5,420 bases of DNA from Ruminiclostridium sp. (GTDB lineage: Bacteria > Bacillota > Clostridia > Oscillospirales > Oscillospiraceae): NCBI GenBank assembly GCA_017560855.1, contig JAFZEB010000031.1, forward strand, positions 1-5,420. Reading direction: 5' to 3'. Under the pieces are notes generated by a model. The model saw nothing but the letters and a program-made list of their open reading frames with translations. It searched no databases and was not told the DNA's origin. Positions 1 to 4,367 of the stretch are shown piece by piece. Numbering within the stretch: the first letter of the stretch is position 1; each line of letters opens with the position of its first letter. Position numbers and translations under genes: made by a program.

Positions 1-70
1 CGGTACAAACTTCTCGAAGTAAGCCATATTTTCCATAATCGCCAATATCACCGATATAATTGTCTTGCAT
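1..70 (-). CDS. N-terminus of uncharacterised protein, partial
   Basis: Only the first 23 codons are present; the gene runs off the left edge of the window. The minus strand reads ATG at 70-68 and begins MQDNYIGDIGDYGKYGLLR. A good Shine-Dalgarno, GAGAGGTG (complement of 78-85), sits 7 nt upstream, so the start is credible. The GDIGDYGKYGLLR-like opening resembles the N-terminus of a family of conserved hypothetical proteins often seen in accessory regions (recalled, not searched); I know of no established function. The start lies 27 bp after the acetyltransferase stop on the same strand, with no terminator between them, so it is probably the third gene of the transporter-acetyltransferase run. 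Nothing can be said about domains or completeness from this fragment. Confidence 0.6.
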   Translation of the reverse strand, partial: MQDNYIGDIGDYGKYGLLREVCT

Positions 71-97
71 AGTGAAGCACCTCTCTGCGTAAAGCTC

Positions 98-616
98 TCA
101 CACCAACTTTTCGTACGCCGCCCGCAGGTCACCGTCCTCGGCGCCGCCCTTTAAGATGATGGTGCCGCAGACCACGAAACCAGCCTTCTCCAGGGCGCGG
201 GCCATGGGGCGGTTGCCCGGATGGGTGTCGATGCGGACCGAGGGCAGGCCTGCCGCCCTGGCCAGGTCACAGGCGTGGGCGAAAAGTTTTCCGACAACCC
301 CCTGCCCCTTGGCCTCCTGGGCCACACAGACCCGGTGGAGGGAGCCGTAGGCCCGGATATCTCCTGTGAGCCAGACCCCGTCGATGGTGGTGTAGGAGGG
401 ATCGTGGGAGGTGAGATAGGCACAGGCCGCCAGGACCTTGCCGTCCTCCACAGCCAGAATTCCGGTTTGGTTGACGAAGTCCTGCTCCCAGATTTCCCGG
501 GAGGGATAGCCCTTCTGCCACTGGTCCAGTCCCAGGCCTTTTAGCTGGGCCTTGGCGTCCAGGGTGATGCGCCACATATCTTCCAGGTGTTCGGGGCGTG
601 CGATGATGAATTCCAT
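98..616 (-). CDS. GNAT family N-acetyltransferase
   Basis: A 172-residue GCN5-related acetyltransferase, expected to move an acetyl group from acetyl-CoA to an amine in the cytoplasm; the substrate cannot be read. From the start chosen here, beta4 and motif A lie at about residues 93-115, where LHRVCVAQEAKGQGVVGKL contains the Q-x-x-(K)GxG pyrophosphate-binding loop. Motif B is at about 128-147, with a DTHPGNRPM segment, an acceptor helix and AGF. The stretch DQWQKGYPSREIW at 31-43 is typical of a GNAT subgroup common in Bacillota. The start at 616 is chosen because AAAGGAGGG lies 7 nt before it. A longer form from 643 would add nine residues and overlap the transporter stop as ATGA, but it lacks a comparable ribosome binding site. 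The gene is probably co-transcribed with the upstream EamA transporter. Confidence 0.88.
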   Translation of the reverse strand: MEFIIARPEHLEDMWRITLDAKAQLKGLGLDQWQKGYPSREIWEQDFVNQTGILAVEDGKVLAACAYLTSHDPSYTTIDGVWLTGDIRAYGSLHRVCVAQEAKGQGVVGKLFAHACDLARAAGLPSVRIDTHPGNRPMARALEKAGFVVCGTIILKGGAEDGDLRAAYEKLV

Positions 617-623
617 AGGGGTT

Positions 624-632
624 CCCTCCTTT
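624..632 (-). promoter_or_regulatory. Ribosome binding site deciding the GNAT start
   Basis: The minus strand reads AAAGGAGGG followed by a 7-nt spacer and ATG at 616-614. This nearly full anti-16S match favours Met at 616 over the ATG at 643, which would put the Shine-Dalgarno inside the coding region. Confidence 0.75.
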
Positions 633-639
633 GTTTGGG

Positions 640-1512
640 TCATTGTAGCACAGTCTTCTTTCCCCTGTAAAGTTCTCCGAAGAAGGCGCCGCCCACGATG
701 AGGAGGCCGCCGAAGATCTGGATGGGGGCCAGGGTCTCGTGGAGGAAGATGGCAGAATAGAACACCGAGGACAGGGGTTCCAGGTAGCCGAACAGGGCCA
801 CCTGTTGGGCGGGAAGCTGTCCGATGGAGGTGTAGTACAGGTAGCAGCCCAGGCCGGTGTTGGTGAGGCCCAGGATCAGGATGGGCAGCCAGTCCCCGGG
901 CTGGACCTGGATGGCAAAGCCCTGGGTCAGGGCCATGTAGCCTGCCACGGTGAGAAGGCTGAAGACCAGCTGGATGGTGGGGTTCTCCAGGCCGTGGATG
1001 CGTTCGTTCTTCTTGGTGGCACAGACCAGAACGGCGTACATCACCGAGGCAAGGCCTGCGCAGAGCAGACCGAAGAGGGACTTGCCCTCCAGGGCGGCCT
1101 GGCCGTTCACCAGGATGACACCCACCAGGACGGTGAAAAAGCCCAGGACCTTCCCCCGGGTCAGCTTTTCCCGGAAGAGGAGAGGGGAGAGGATCATGAC
1201 GATGACCGGGCCGCAGTAGTAGGCCAGGGAGGAAAGGCTCACGCCGATGAGCTGGTAGGCCTTGAACAGGAAGAGGAACAAAACGCCCTGGGCGCAGCCG
1301 GACAGGGCCAGAAAGAAAAAGTCCTTTTTATAGTGATGGAAGGTGATCCTGGTCCGGGTGAGGGCGAAAATGGCCAGAAGGCTCAGGGCACCAAAGAAGA
1401 GGCGGAAGAAGACGATCTCCTGGCTGGACAGGGCGATGGCCGCCGCCCAAATACCATTGGAGCCGAAGAGAAGGAGAGAGGCGAGATATTTGAAGAAATG
1501 AGGGGAGCGCAT
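640..1512 (-). CDS. EamA/DMT-superfamily transporter, 10 TM
   Basis: A 290-residue inner-membrane protein of the drug/metabolite transporter superfamily, with two EamA repeats (about residues 7-135 and 147-280) and ten hydrophobic segments, near 6-28, 32-50, 65-87, 90-112, 119-137, 146-164, 178-196, 208-227, 237-257 and 264-282. Each repeat ends in the family hallmark: PLLFREKLTRGKVLGF and then a glycine-rich helix in the first, LEPLSSVFYSAIFLHETL and then GGLLIVGGAFFGE in the second. Length and topology match intact family members. Members export or import small metabolites such as amino acids or nucleotides; the substrate cannot be predicted. The start at 1512 has AGGAGG (complement of 1521-1526) 8 nt upstream. 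The stop, TGA at 642-640, overlaps an alternative upstream ATG of the acetyltransferase. The gene is divergent from infC across about 150 bp, and no convincing minus-strand promoter was found there. Confidence 0.92.
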   Translation of the reverse strand: MRSPHFFKYLASLLLFGSNGIWAAAIALSSQEIVFFRLFFGALSLLAIFALTRTRITFHHYKKDFFFLALSGCAQGVLFLFLFKAYQLIGVSLSSLAYYCGPVIVMILSPLLFREKLTRGKVLGFFTVLVGVILVNGQAALEGKSLFGLLCAGLASVMYAVLVCATKKNERIHGLENPTIQLVFSLLTVAGYMALTQGFAIQVQPGDWLPILILGLTNTGLGCYLYYTSIGQLPAQQVALFGYLEPLSSVFYSAIFLHETLAPIQIFGGLLIVGGAFFGELYRGKKTVLQ

Positions 1513-1659
1513 GGGGAGGTCCTCCTGGTGACTTGCGTTAAGGATGGGAATAGTGTACCATAGGAAGAAAATTTCGGGAAGGGGTTTCTTTTGTGCAAAT
1601 GGGGGATTGCCCCCGGGAGGGGAAGGATGAAATCGGTAGAATTTGTCCCGAAAAAACGG

Positions 1660-1688
1660 TTGACACTTTGTGTTCCGGGTGGTATACT
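1660..1688 (+). promoter_or_regulatory. SigmaA promoter of infC-rpmI-rplT
   Basis: TTGACA at 1660-1665, a 17-bp spacer and TATACT at 1683-1688 give a perfect -35 and a one-mismatch -10 box for the housekeeping sigma factor. The expected transcription start is around 1694-1696, leaving a leader of about 160 nt before infC. The upstream stretch to 1513 holds a weak GGGGG-ATTG-CCCCC hairpin (1601-1614) but nothing else I can name. Confidence 0.93.
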
Positions 1689-1694
1689 ATCCCA

Positions 1695-1828
1695 GTAAAA
1701 CAAAGTAGGAAGGTTCCGCCTGACTCACCTCCCGCAAGGAAGCGAAGGGGTTAATATGGATCGTTAGCAGCCCAAGCGGATGCTTCTTTCCCTATGTGCG
1801 GATACCTTTCTCAAGGTATCCATTTTTT
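1695..1828 (+). promoter_or_regulatory. infC operon leader, probable L20-responsive attenuator
   Basis: This transcribed leader can form two exclusive structures. In one, 1800-1808 pairs with 1813-1821 as an intrinsic terminator. In the other, 1707-1719 pairs with 1798-1811: 13 pairs including one G-U, with U1803 bulged. That pairing consumes the 5' arm of the terminator and closes a 78-nt domain. Inside the domain, AAGGAAGCG (1736-1744) can pair with TGCTTCTTT (1781-1789) through nine pairs including two wobbles. Bacillus subtilis infC is controlled by ribosomal protein L20 through transcription attenuation in such a leader (Rfam L20_leader class). Assignment here rests on operon position and the switch architecture; a covariance search was not possible. 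The expected logic is that free L20 binds the folded domain and favours termination. Confidence 0.7.
1800..1828 (+). terminator. Intrinsic terminator (attenuator) in infC leader
   Basis: GGATACCTT (1800-1808), loop TCTC and AAGGTATCC (1813-1821) form a perfect 9-bp stem, followed by A and six T at 1823-1828. It lies about 105 nt downstream of the predicted start and 30 nt before infC, so it would stop transcription before any gene. This is the attenuator position. Confidence 0.85.
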
Positions 1829-1842
1829 GTATCTAAAGGACT

Positions 1843-1849
1843 GGAGGTG
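1843..1849 (+). promoter_or_regulatory. infC Shine-Dalgarno supporting an ATC start
   Basis: GGAGGTG ends 8 nt before the ATC codon at 1858. There is an in-frame TAA at 1834-1836 and no ATG, GTG or TTG in frame between it and 1945, so this site decides the start. It is perfectly complementary to CACCTCC at 1726-1732 in the leader. Confidence 0.8.
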
Positions 1850-1857
1850 CGTTCCCC

Positions 1858-2403
1858 ATCAGTAACCCGGCTCATCAGATCAACGAGGAGATTCGCGACA
1901 AGGAAGTTCGCCTGATTTCCGCCGAGGGTGAACAGCTCGGCATCATGTCCACCGCCGAGGCCATGGATAAGGCCGCTGAGGCAGACCTGGACCTGGTGAA
2001 GATCTCTCCCAACGCCGTCCCCCCCGTTTGCAAGCTCATGGACTATGGCAAGTACAAGTTCGAGCAGACCAAGCGAGACAAGGAAGCAAAGAAAAACCAG
2101 CGGGTCGTAGAAATCAAAGAAGTGCGTATGTCCCCGGGAATCGACGTCAACGATTTCAATGTCAAGGTCCGCAACGCCCAGAGATTCCTGGCCGATGGCA
2201 ACCGTGTCAAGGTCGCAGTCCGCTTCCGCGGCCGCGAGATGGCACACACCGATATCGGCAAGCGTCTGCTGGAAAAGTTCGCAGAAGACTGCGCAGAAGT
2301 GGCGACCATGGACAAAGAGCCCAAGCTGGACGGACGCCACATGACCATGTTCCTCTCTTGCAAGCAGAACAAAGAGAGCAAGAACAAAGACAACAAAAAG
2401 TAA
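1858..2403 (+). CDS. infC: Translation initiation factor IF-3 (ATC start)
   Basis: IF3 binds the 30S subunit, blocks premature joining of the 50S, and proofreads the start codon and initiator tRNA. From the ATC codon the protein has 181 residues, normal for the family. It begins with HQINEEIRDKEVRLIS, the conserved IF3 N-terminus, so the first in-frame ATG at 1945 would delete 29 conserved residues and is wrong. The N-domain ends in the family signature KLMDYGKYKFEQTKR near residues 59-73. A lysine-rich linker follows, then the C-domain with IKEVRMSPGIDVNDFNVKV and VKVAVRFRGREMAHTDIG. The C-terminus is a Lys/Asn-rich tail. Non-AUG starts (AUU, AUC, AUA) are a known trait of infC: IF3 represses its own synthesis by rejecting them. 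The gene is first in the operon; rpmI follows after 24 nt. Confidence 0.95.
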   Translation: MSNPAHQINEEIRDKEVRLISAEGEQLGIMSTAEAMDKAAEADLDLVKISPNAVPPVCKLMDYGKYKFEQTKRDKEAKKNQRVVEIKEVRMSPGIDVNDFNVKVRNAQRFLADGNRVKVAVRFRGREMAHTDIGKRLLEKFAEDCAEVATMDKEPKLDGRHMTMFLSCKQNKESKNKDNKK

Positions 2404-2427
2404 AATCTTACAAAGGAGTTTTCCGCC

Positions 2428-2625
2428 ATGCCTAAAATTAAGACTCACAGCGGCGCAAAGAAGCGTTTCTCCCTGACCAAGACTGGCAAGGTCAAGCGCG
2501 CCCATGCTAATAAGAGACACATCCTGAACAAGAAGACCACCAAGCGTAAGCGCGGCCTCCGTGCAGGCGCATATGCAGACAAGACCAATGTCGCTGCAGT
2601 GAAGCGCATGATCCTGTACAAGTAA
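2428..2625 (+). CDS. rpmI: 50S ribosomal protein bL35
   Basis: A 65-residue, very basic protein of the large ribosomal subunit. It starts MPKIKTHSGAKKRF, continues with LTKTGKVKRAHANKRHIL and has a KKTTKRKRGLR segment, all hallmarks of bL35; the length is standard. AAAGGAG at 2412-2418 precedes the ATG by 9 nt. It lies between infC and rplT, the conserved order in most bacteria. In Escherichia coli L20 represses rpmI translation directly; in Bacillota control acts mainly at the upstream leader. No separate promoter or terminator is visible between infC and rpmI. Confidence 0.98.
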   Translation: MPKIKTHSGAKKRFSLTKTGKVKRAHANKRHILNKKTTKRKRGLRAGAYADKTNVAAVKRMILYK

Positions 2626-2678
2626 GATCCTGCACAACGATTTATTTCCCACCCATATATATAGGAGGCTAATATACC

Positions 2679-3035
2679 ATGGCAAGAGTTAAAGGCGCAA
2701 TGATGACGCGCAAGAGAAGAAATAAGATCCTGAAGATGGCTAAGGGCTACTGGGGTGCTAAGTCCAAGCACTTCAAGATGGCCAACGAGCAGGTCATGAA
2801 GTCCCTGACCTACGCATATGTCGGCCGTAAGCAGAAGAAGCGCAACTTCCGTCAGCTGTGGATCGCTCGTATCAACGCAGCTTGCAAGATGAACGGCATG
2901 AACTACTCCACCTTCATGCACGGTCTGAAGCTGGCTAACATCGAGATCAACCGTAAGATGCTGGCTGAGATGGCTGTCAACGACAAGGCTGCTTTCACCG
3001 CTCTGACCGAGATCGCAAAGGCAAAGCTGGGCTAA
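2679..3035 (+). CDS. rplT: 50S ribosomal protein bL20
   Basis: A 118-residue large-subunit protein needed early in 50S assembly. Residues 1 to about 58 form the long basic helical extension that threads into 23S rRNA (MARVKGAMMTRKRRNKILK, GYWGAKSKHFK). The signature KKRNFRQLWIARINAACK falls near residues 57-74 and the remainder is the globular RNA-binding domain. In Bacillus and E. coli that domain also recognises the operon mRNA, so this protein is the likely effector of the leader at 1695-1828. AGGAGG at 2663-2668 lies 10 nt before the start. The 53-nt gap after rpmI holds only an AT-rich run before the ribosome binding site. A strong terminator follows 16 nt after the stop. Confidence 0.98.
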   Translation: MARVKGAMMTRKRRNKILKMAKGYWGAKSKHFKMANEQVMKSLTYAYVGRKQKKRNFRQLWIARINAACKMNGMNYSTFMHGLKLANIEINRKMLAEMAVNDKAAFTALTEIAKAKLG

Positions 3036-3051
3036 TTCAACCCGATACATC

Positions 3052-3085
3052 AAATCCCCGAGGAGCTTTCCTCGGGGATTTTTTT
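3052..3085 (+). terminator. Rho-independent terminator after rplT
   Basis: AATCCCCGAGGA (3053-3064), loop GCTT and TCCTCGGGGATT (3069-3080) make a perfect 12-bp stem running into T at 3079-3085. This is a textbook intrinsic terminator ending the infC operon. It insulates the operon from the promoter that begins 5 bp later. Confidence 0.96.
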
Positions 3086-3090
3086 GCCTG

Positions 3091-3119
3091 TTGACAAACA
3101 GGGTGTTTTTTGATATCAT
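3091..3119 (+). promoter_or_regulatory. SigmaA promoter of the sdpRI-like operon
   Basis: TTGACA at 3091-3096, 17 bp, then TATCAT at 3114-3119 (one mismatch to TATAAT). The predicted transcription start, near 3126, falls inside the palindrome at 3124-3146. Confidence 0.88.
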
Positions 3120-3123
3120 ATAA

Positions 3124-3146
3124 TTAACAATTAAGTTAAATGTTAA
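3124..3146 (+). promoter_or_regulatory. Palindromic operator, likely autorepressor site
   Basis: TTAACA-A-TTAA-G-TTAA-A-TGTTAA is a 23-bp inverted repeat centred on G3135, with ten of eleven symmetric pairs matching (only 3130/3140 fail). It covers about +1 to +20 of the predicted transcript and ends 20 bp before the ArsR-type gene. The AT-rich dyad placed here fits binding by the dimeric repressor encoded next to it, blocking RNA polymerase. Assignment to that repressor is inference. Confidence 0.75.
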
Positions 3147-3166
3147 ACGAAGAGAAAGGAGAACCT

Positions 3167-3439
3167 ATGGGGATCCAACGAACCATGAAGGCCCTGGCCG
3201 ACCCCACCCGGCGGGAGATCCTGCATCTGCTCAAATCCGGGCGGCTGGCCGCCGGAGAGATCACAGAACGATTTCCGGTGTCGGCGGCGGCCATCTCCCG
3301 GCACCTGTCGGTGCTGAAGGAGGCCGACCTGATCCGGGACACCCGGGAGGGAAAATACATCTATTATGACCTGAACACGTCTGTGCTGGAGGAGCTGACC
3401 CTCTGGCTGGCAGAACTGAAAGGAGAATCTGTAACATGA
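3167..3439 (+). CDS. sdpR: SdpR-like ArsR-family autorepressor
   Basis: A 90-residue winged-helix repressor, the same length I recall for Bacillus subtilis SdpR. It opens with MKALADPTRREILHLLKSG; the helix-turn-helix is AAGEITERFPVSAAAISRHL (about residues 28-47), followed by LSVLKEADLI and the wing TREGKYIYYDLN. It contains no cysteine, so the metal-sensor site of classical ArsR proteins is absent. That fits the SdpR group, whose activity is controlled by sequestration to membrane protein SdpI. The start at 3167 has AAAGGAG at 3155-3161. An ATG at 3140 would add nine residues but lies inside the operator and has no ribosome binding site. The stop overlaps the next start as ATGA, indicating translational coupling. 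The name rests on family resemblance and the SdpI-like partner. Confidence 0.85.
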   Translation: MGIQRTMKALADPTRREILHLLKSGRLAAGEITERFPVSAAAISRHLSVLKEADLIRDTREGKYIYYDLNTSVLEELTLWLAELKGESVT

Positions 3440-4083
3440 ATTTCTGGAAAGAACACAAGGGGCGTATCTTCCTCTCCATGGTGGTGACCCTGTTGCCCAT
3501 CCTTGCCGGTCTGGTCCTGTGGAACCAGCTGCCCGACCAGCTGCCCATCCACTTTGGCCCCAACGGGGAAGCCGACGGTTGGAGCAGCAAAGCATATGCC
3601 GTCTTTTTCATGCCCCTCTTCCTGGTGGCCATGCAGGTCCTCTGCATTTTTATGATGAACTGGGACCCCAAGAAGAAAAATATCCACAAGAAGAACTTCG
3701 GCGTGATGATTTGGATCATCCCTGTGGTCTCCCTGCTGGTGGCCGTGGTGACCTACGGCACCGCCATGGGTGTACCCATTGATGTGAACTTCCTGATGAT
3801 GCTGGTGATGGGCGTGGTCTTCTTCCTCATCGGCAACTACCTGCCCAAGTGCAAGCAGAACTATACCATGGGCATCAAGCTTCCCTGGACCCTCCACGAT
3901 GAGGCCAACTGGGATTACACCCACCGGCTGGCCGGTAAGGTCTGGTCCGTGGGCGGCAGCGCCATGATCCTGACCTCCTTCCTGCGCAATGCCTATGTCC
4001 TGCTGGCCATTGTCCTGGTGATGGTTCTGGTGCCCACCGTGGCATCCTATCGGTACTACAAGGCAAACCAAACAGAAGAATAA
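3436..4083 (+). CDS. sdpI: SdpI-family membrane immunity/signal protein
   Basis: A 215-residue polytopic membrane protein with about six hydrophobic segments, near residues 10-28, 53-75, 89-110, 116-135, 168-183 and 186-205. Residues 32-52 carry the DUF1648 signature (LPDQLPIHFGPNGEADGW then SSK). Residues 142-168 carry the SdpI signature (NYTMGIKLPWTLHDEANW then DYTHRLAGK). In Bacillus subtilis SdpI gives immunity to the SDP cannibalism toxin and, once it binds toxin, holds SdpR at the membrane and so relieves repression of sdpRI. The gene overlaps the repressor by 4 nt and has its own AAAGGAG at 3419-3425. No sdpA, sdpB or sdpC is in the window, so the ligand may be a peptide made elsewhere or by other cells. 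Family assignment is firm; the ligand is unknown. Confidence 0.88.
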   Translation: MNFWKEHKGRIFLSMVVTLLPILAGLVLWNQLPDQLPIHFGPNGEADGWSSKAYAVFFMPLFLVAMQVLCIFMMNWDPKKKNIHKKNFGVMIWIIPVVSLLVAVVTYGTAMGVPIDVNFLMMLVMGVVFFLIGNYLPKCKQNYTMGIKLPWTLHDEANWDYTHRLAGKVWSVGGSAMILTSFLRNAYVLLAIVLVMVLVPTVASYRYYKANQTEE

Positions 4084-4097
4084 GCGTGTGCATATAC

Positions 4098-4129
4098 GAA
4101 CCCCCGCAGGCCTATGCCTGCGGGGGTTC
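4098..4129 (+). terminator. Strong hairpin after sdpI, U-tract missing
   Basis: GAACCCCCGCAGGC (4098-4111), loop CTAT and GCCTGCGGGGGTTC (4116-4129) form a perfect 14-bp stem 14 nt after the sdpI stop. The position suits a terminator, but AGAGTGTC follows instead of a T run, and the minus strand has no T run either. It may have lost its tail, or it may be one end of the palindromic island. Confidence 0.5.
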
Positions 4130-4331
4130 AGAGTGTCAAAAAACCTCGTAGAGTTTCGCCGTCGCAACGGCGAAATAAAGTGAAGTATGTTTTCTGGCGC
4201 GACATGTGCGTGCCAGAAAACACTTCTCGGCCTGTAAACGTGCGACTGTGCGCCTACAGCGCACAGTTCGTGCGCTGCAACAGGCCGCAATCTCATATGC
4301 CGGAAAAGGCTTTGCCTTTTTCGACAGGCTA

Positions 4332-4362
4332 AAGCCCCGCAGGCGTGATGCCTGCGGGGCTT
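4332..4362 (-). terminator. Hairpin terminator, sulfatase gene side
   Basis: AAGCCCCGCAGGC (4332-4344), loop GTGAT and GCCTGCGGGGCTT (4350-4362) form a perfect 13-bp stem lying 5 nt past the minus-strand stop at 4368. Read on the minus strand it is followed only by a short TTT, so it is a weak-tailed terminator. On the plus strand TTGTGTGTTATT follows, so it might also stop transcription arriving from sdpI. Confidence 0.6.
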
Positions 4363-4367
4363 GTGTG

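Larger units (their letters stand above)
4098..4362. repeat. Palindromic stem-loop island, MITE-like or structured RNA
   Basis: This 265-bp intergenic stretch has no credible gene and is nearly all inverted repeats. In order: hairpin 4098-4129; TTTCGCCGT/ACGGCGAAA (4154-4162 with 4167-4175, loop CGCA); GTTTTCTGGC/GCCAGAAAAC (4189-4198 with 4212-4221), extended outside by GAAGT/ACTTC (4182-4186 with 4222-4226); CGGCCTGT/ACAGGCCG (4228-4235 with 4280-4287) enclosing ACTGTGCGC/GCGCACAGT (4245-4253 with 4259-4267); AAAAGGC/GCCTTTT (4304-4310 with 4314-4320); hairpin 4332-4362. The two end hairpins share the arms CCCCGCAGGC and GCCTGCGGGG. The segment 4116-4344 has imperfect inverted ends: a 10-bp match, 8 nt, then TGTC-N-AAAAA against TTTTT-N-GACA, in register. 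It may be a non-autonomous mobile repeat or a dispersed intergenic palindrome. Copy number cannot be seen here. Confidence 0.7.

Noticed and set aside
1543..1562. Possible minus-strand -10 box (TATGGTACACTAT) for the transporter run
   Set aside because: No -35 resembling TTGACA lies 16-18 bp upstream, so the transporter promoter is left unassigned.
739..1563. 274-codon plus-strand open frame opposite the EamA transporter
   Set aside because: Its translation is low-complexity Gly/Glu/Gln/Asp-rich, with no family resemblance. It is the antisense shadow of a clear ten-helix membrane protein in G+C-rich DNA.
1601..1614. GGGGG-ATTG-CCCCC hairpin upstream of the infC promoter
   Set aside because: It is a five-pair stem without a T tract, too short to call a terminator or operator.
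1792..2685. 297-codon minus-strand open frame across infC and rpmI
   Set aside because: It lies opposite two unmistakable conserved genes, spans the attenuator, and has no recognisable domain or ribosome binding site.
3119..3124. Perfect TATAAT near the sdpRI promoter
   Set aside because: It lies 22 bp from TTGACA, too far for a standard promoter, and no alternative -35 is at the right distance. TATCAT at 17 bp is preferred, although this one could add flexibility.
3364..4296. 310-codon minus-strand frame, His-rich
   Set aside because: The His/Gln/Asp richness comes from reading the antisense of the SdpI-like membrane protein. It also runs into the palindromic island.
4114..4332. 72-codon plus-strand frame in the intergenic island
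   Set aside because: It has no Shine-Dalgarno and starts inside a hairpin loop. The sequence is explained by inverted repeats.
4098..4362. CRISPR array or tRNA cluster in the stem-loop island
   Set aside because: There are no regularly spaced direct repeats with spacers, and no cloverleaf with a T-loop GTTCRAN motif in the right register. The stems differ in sequence and length.
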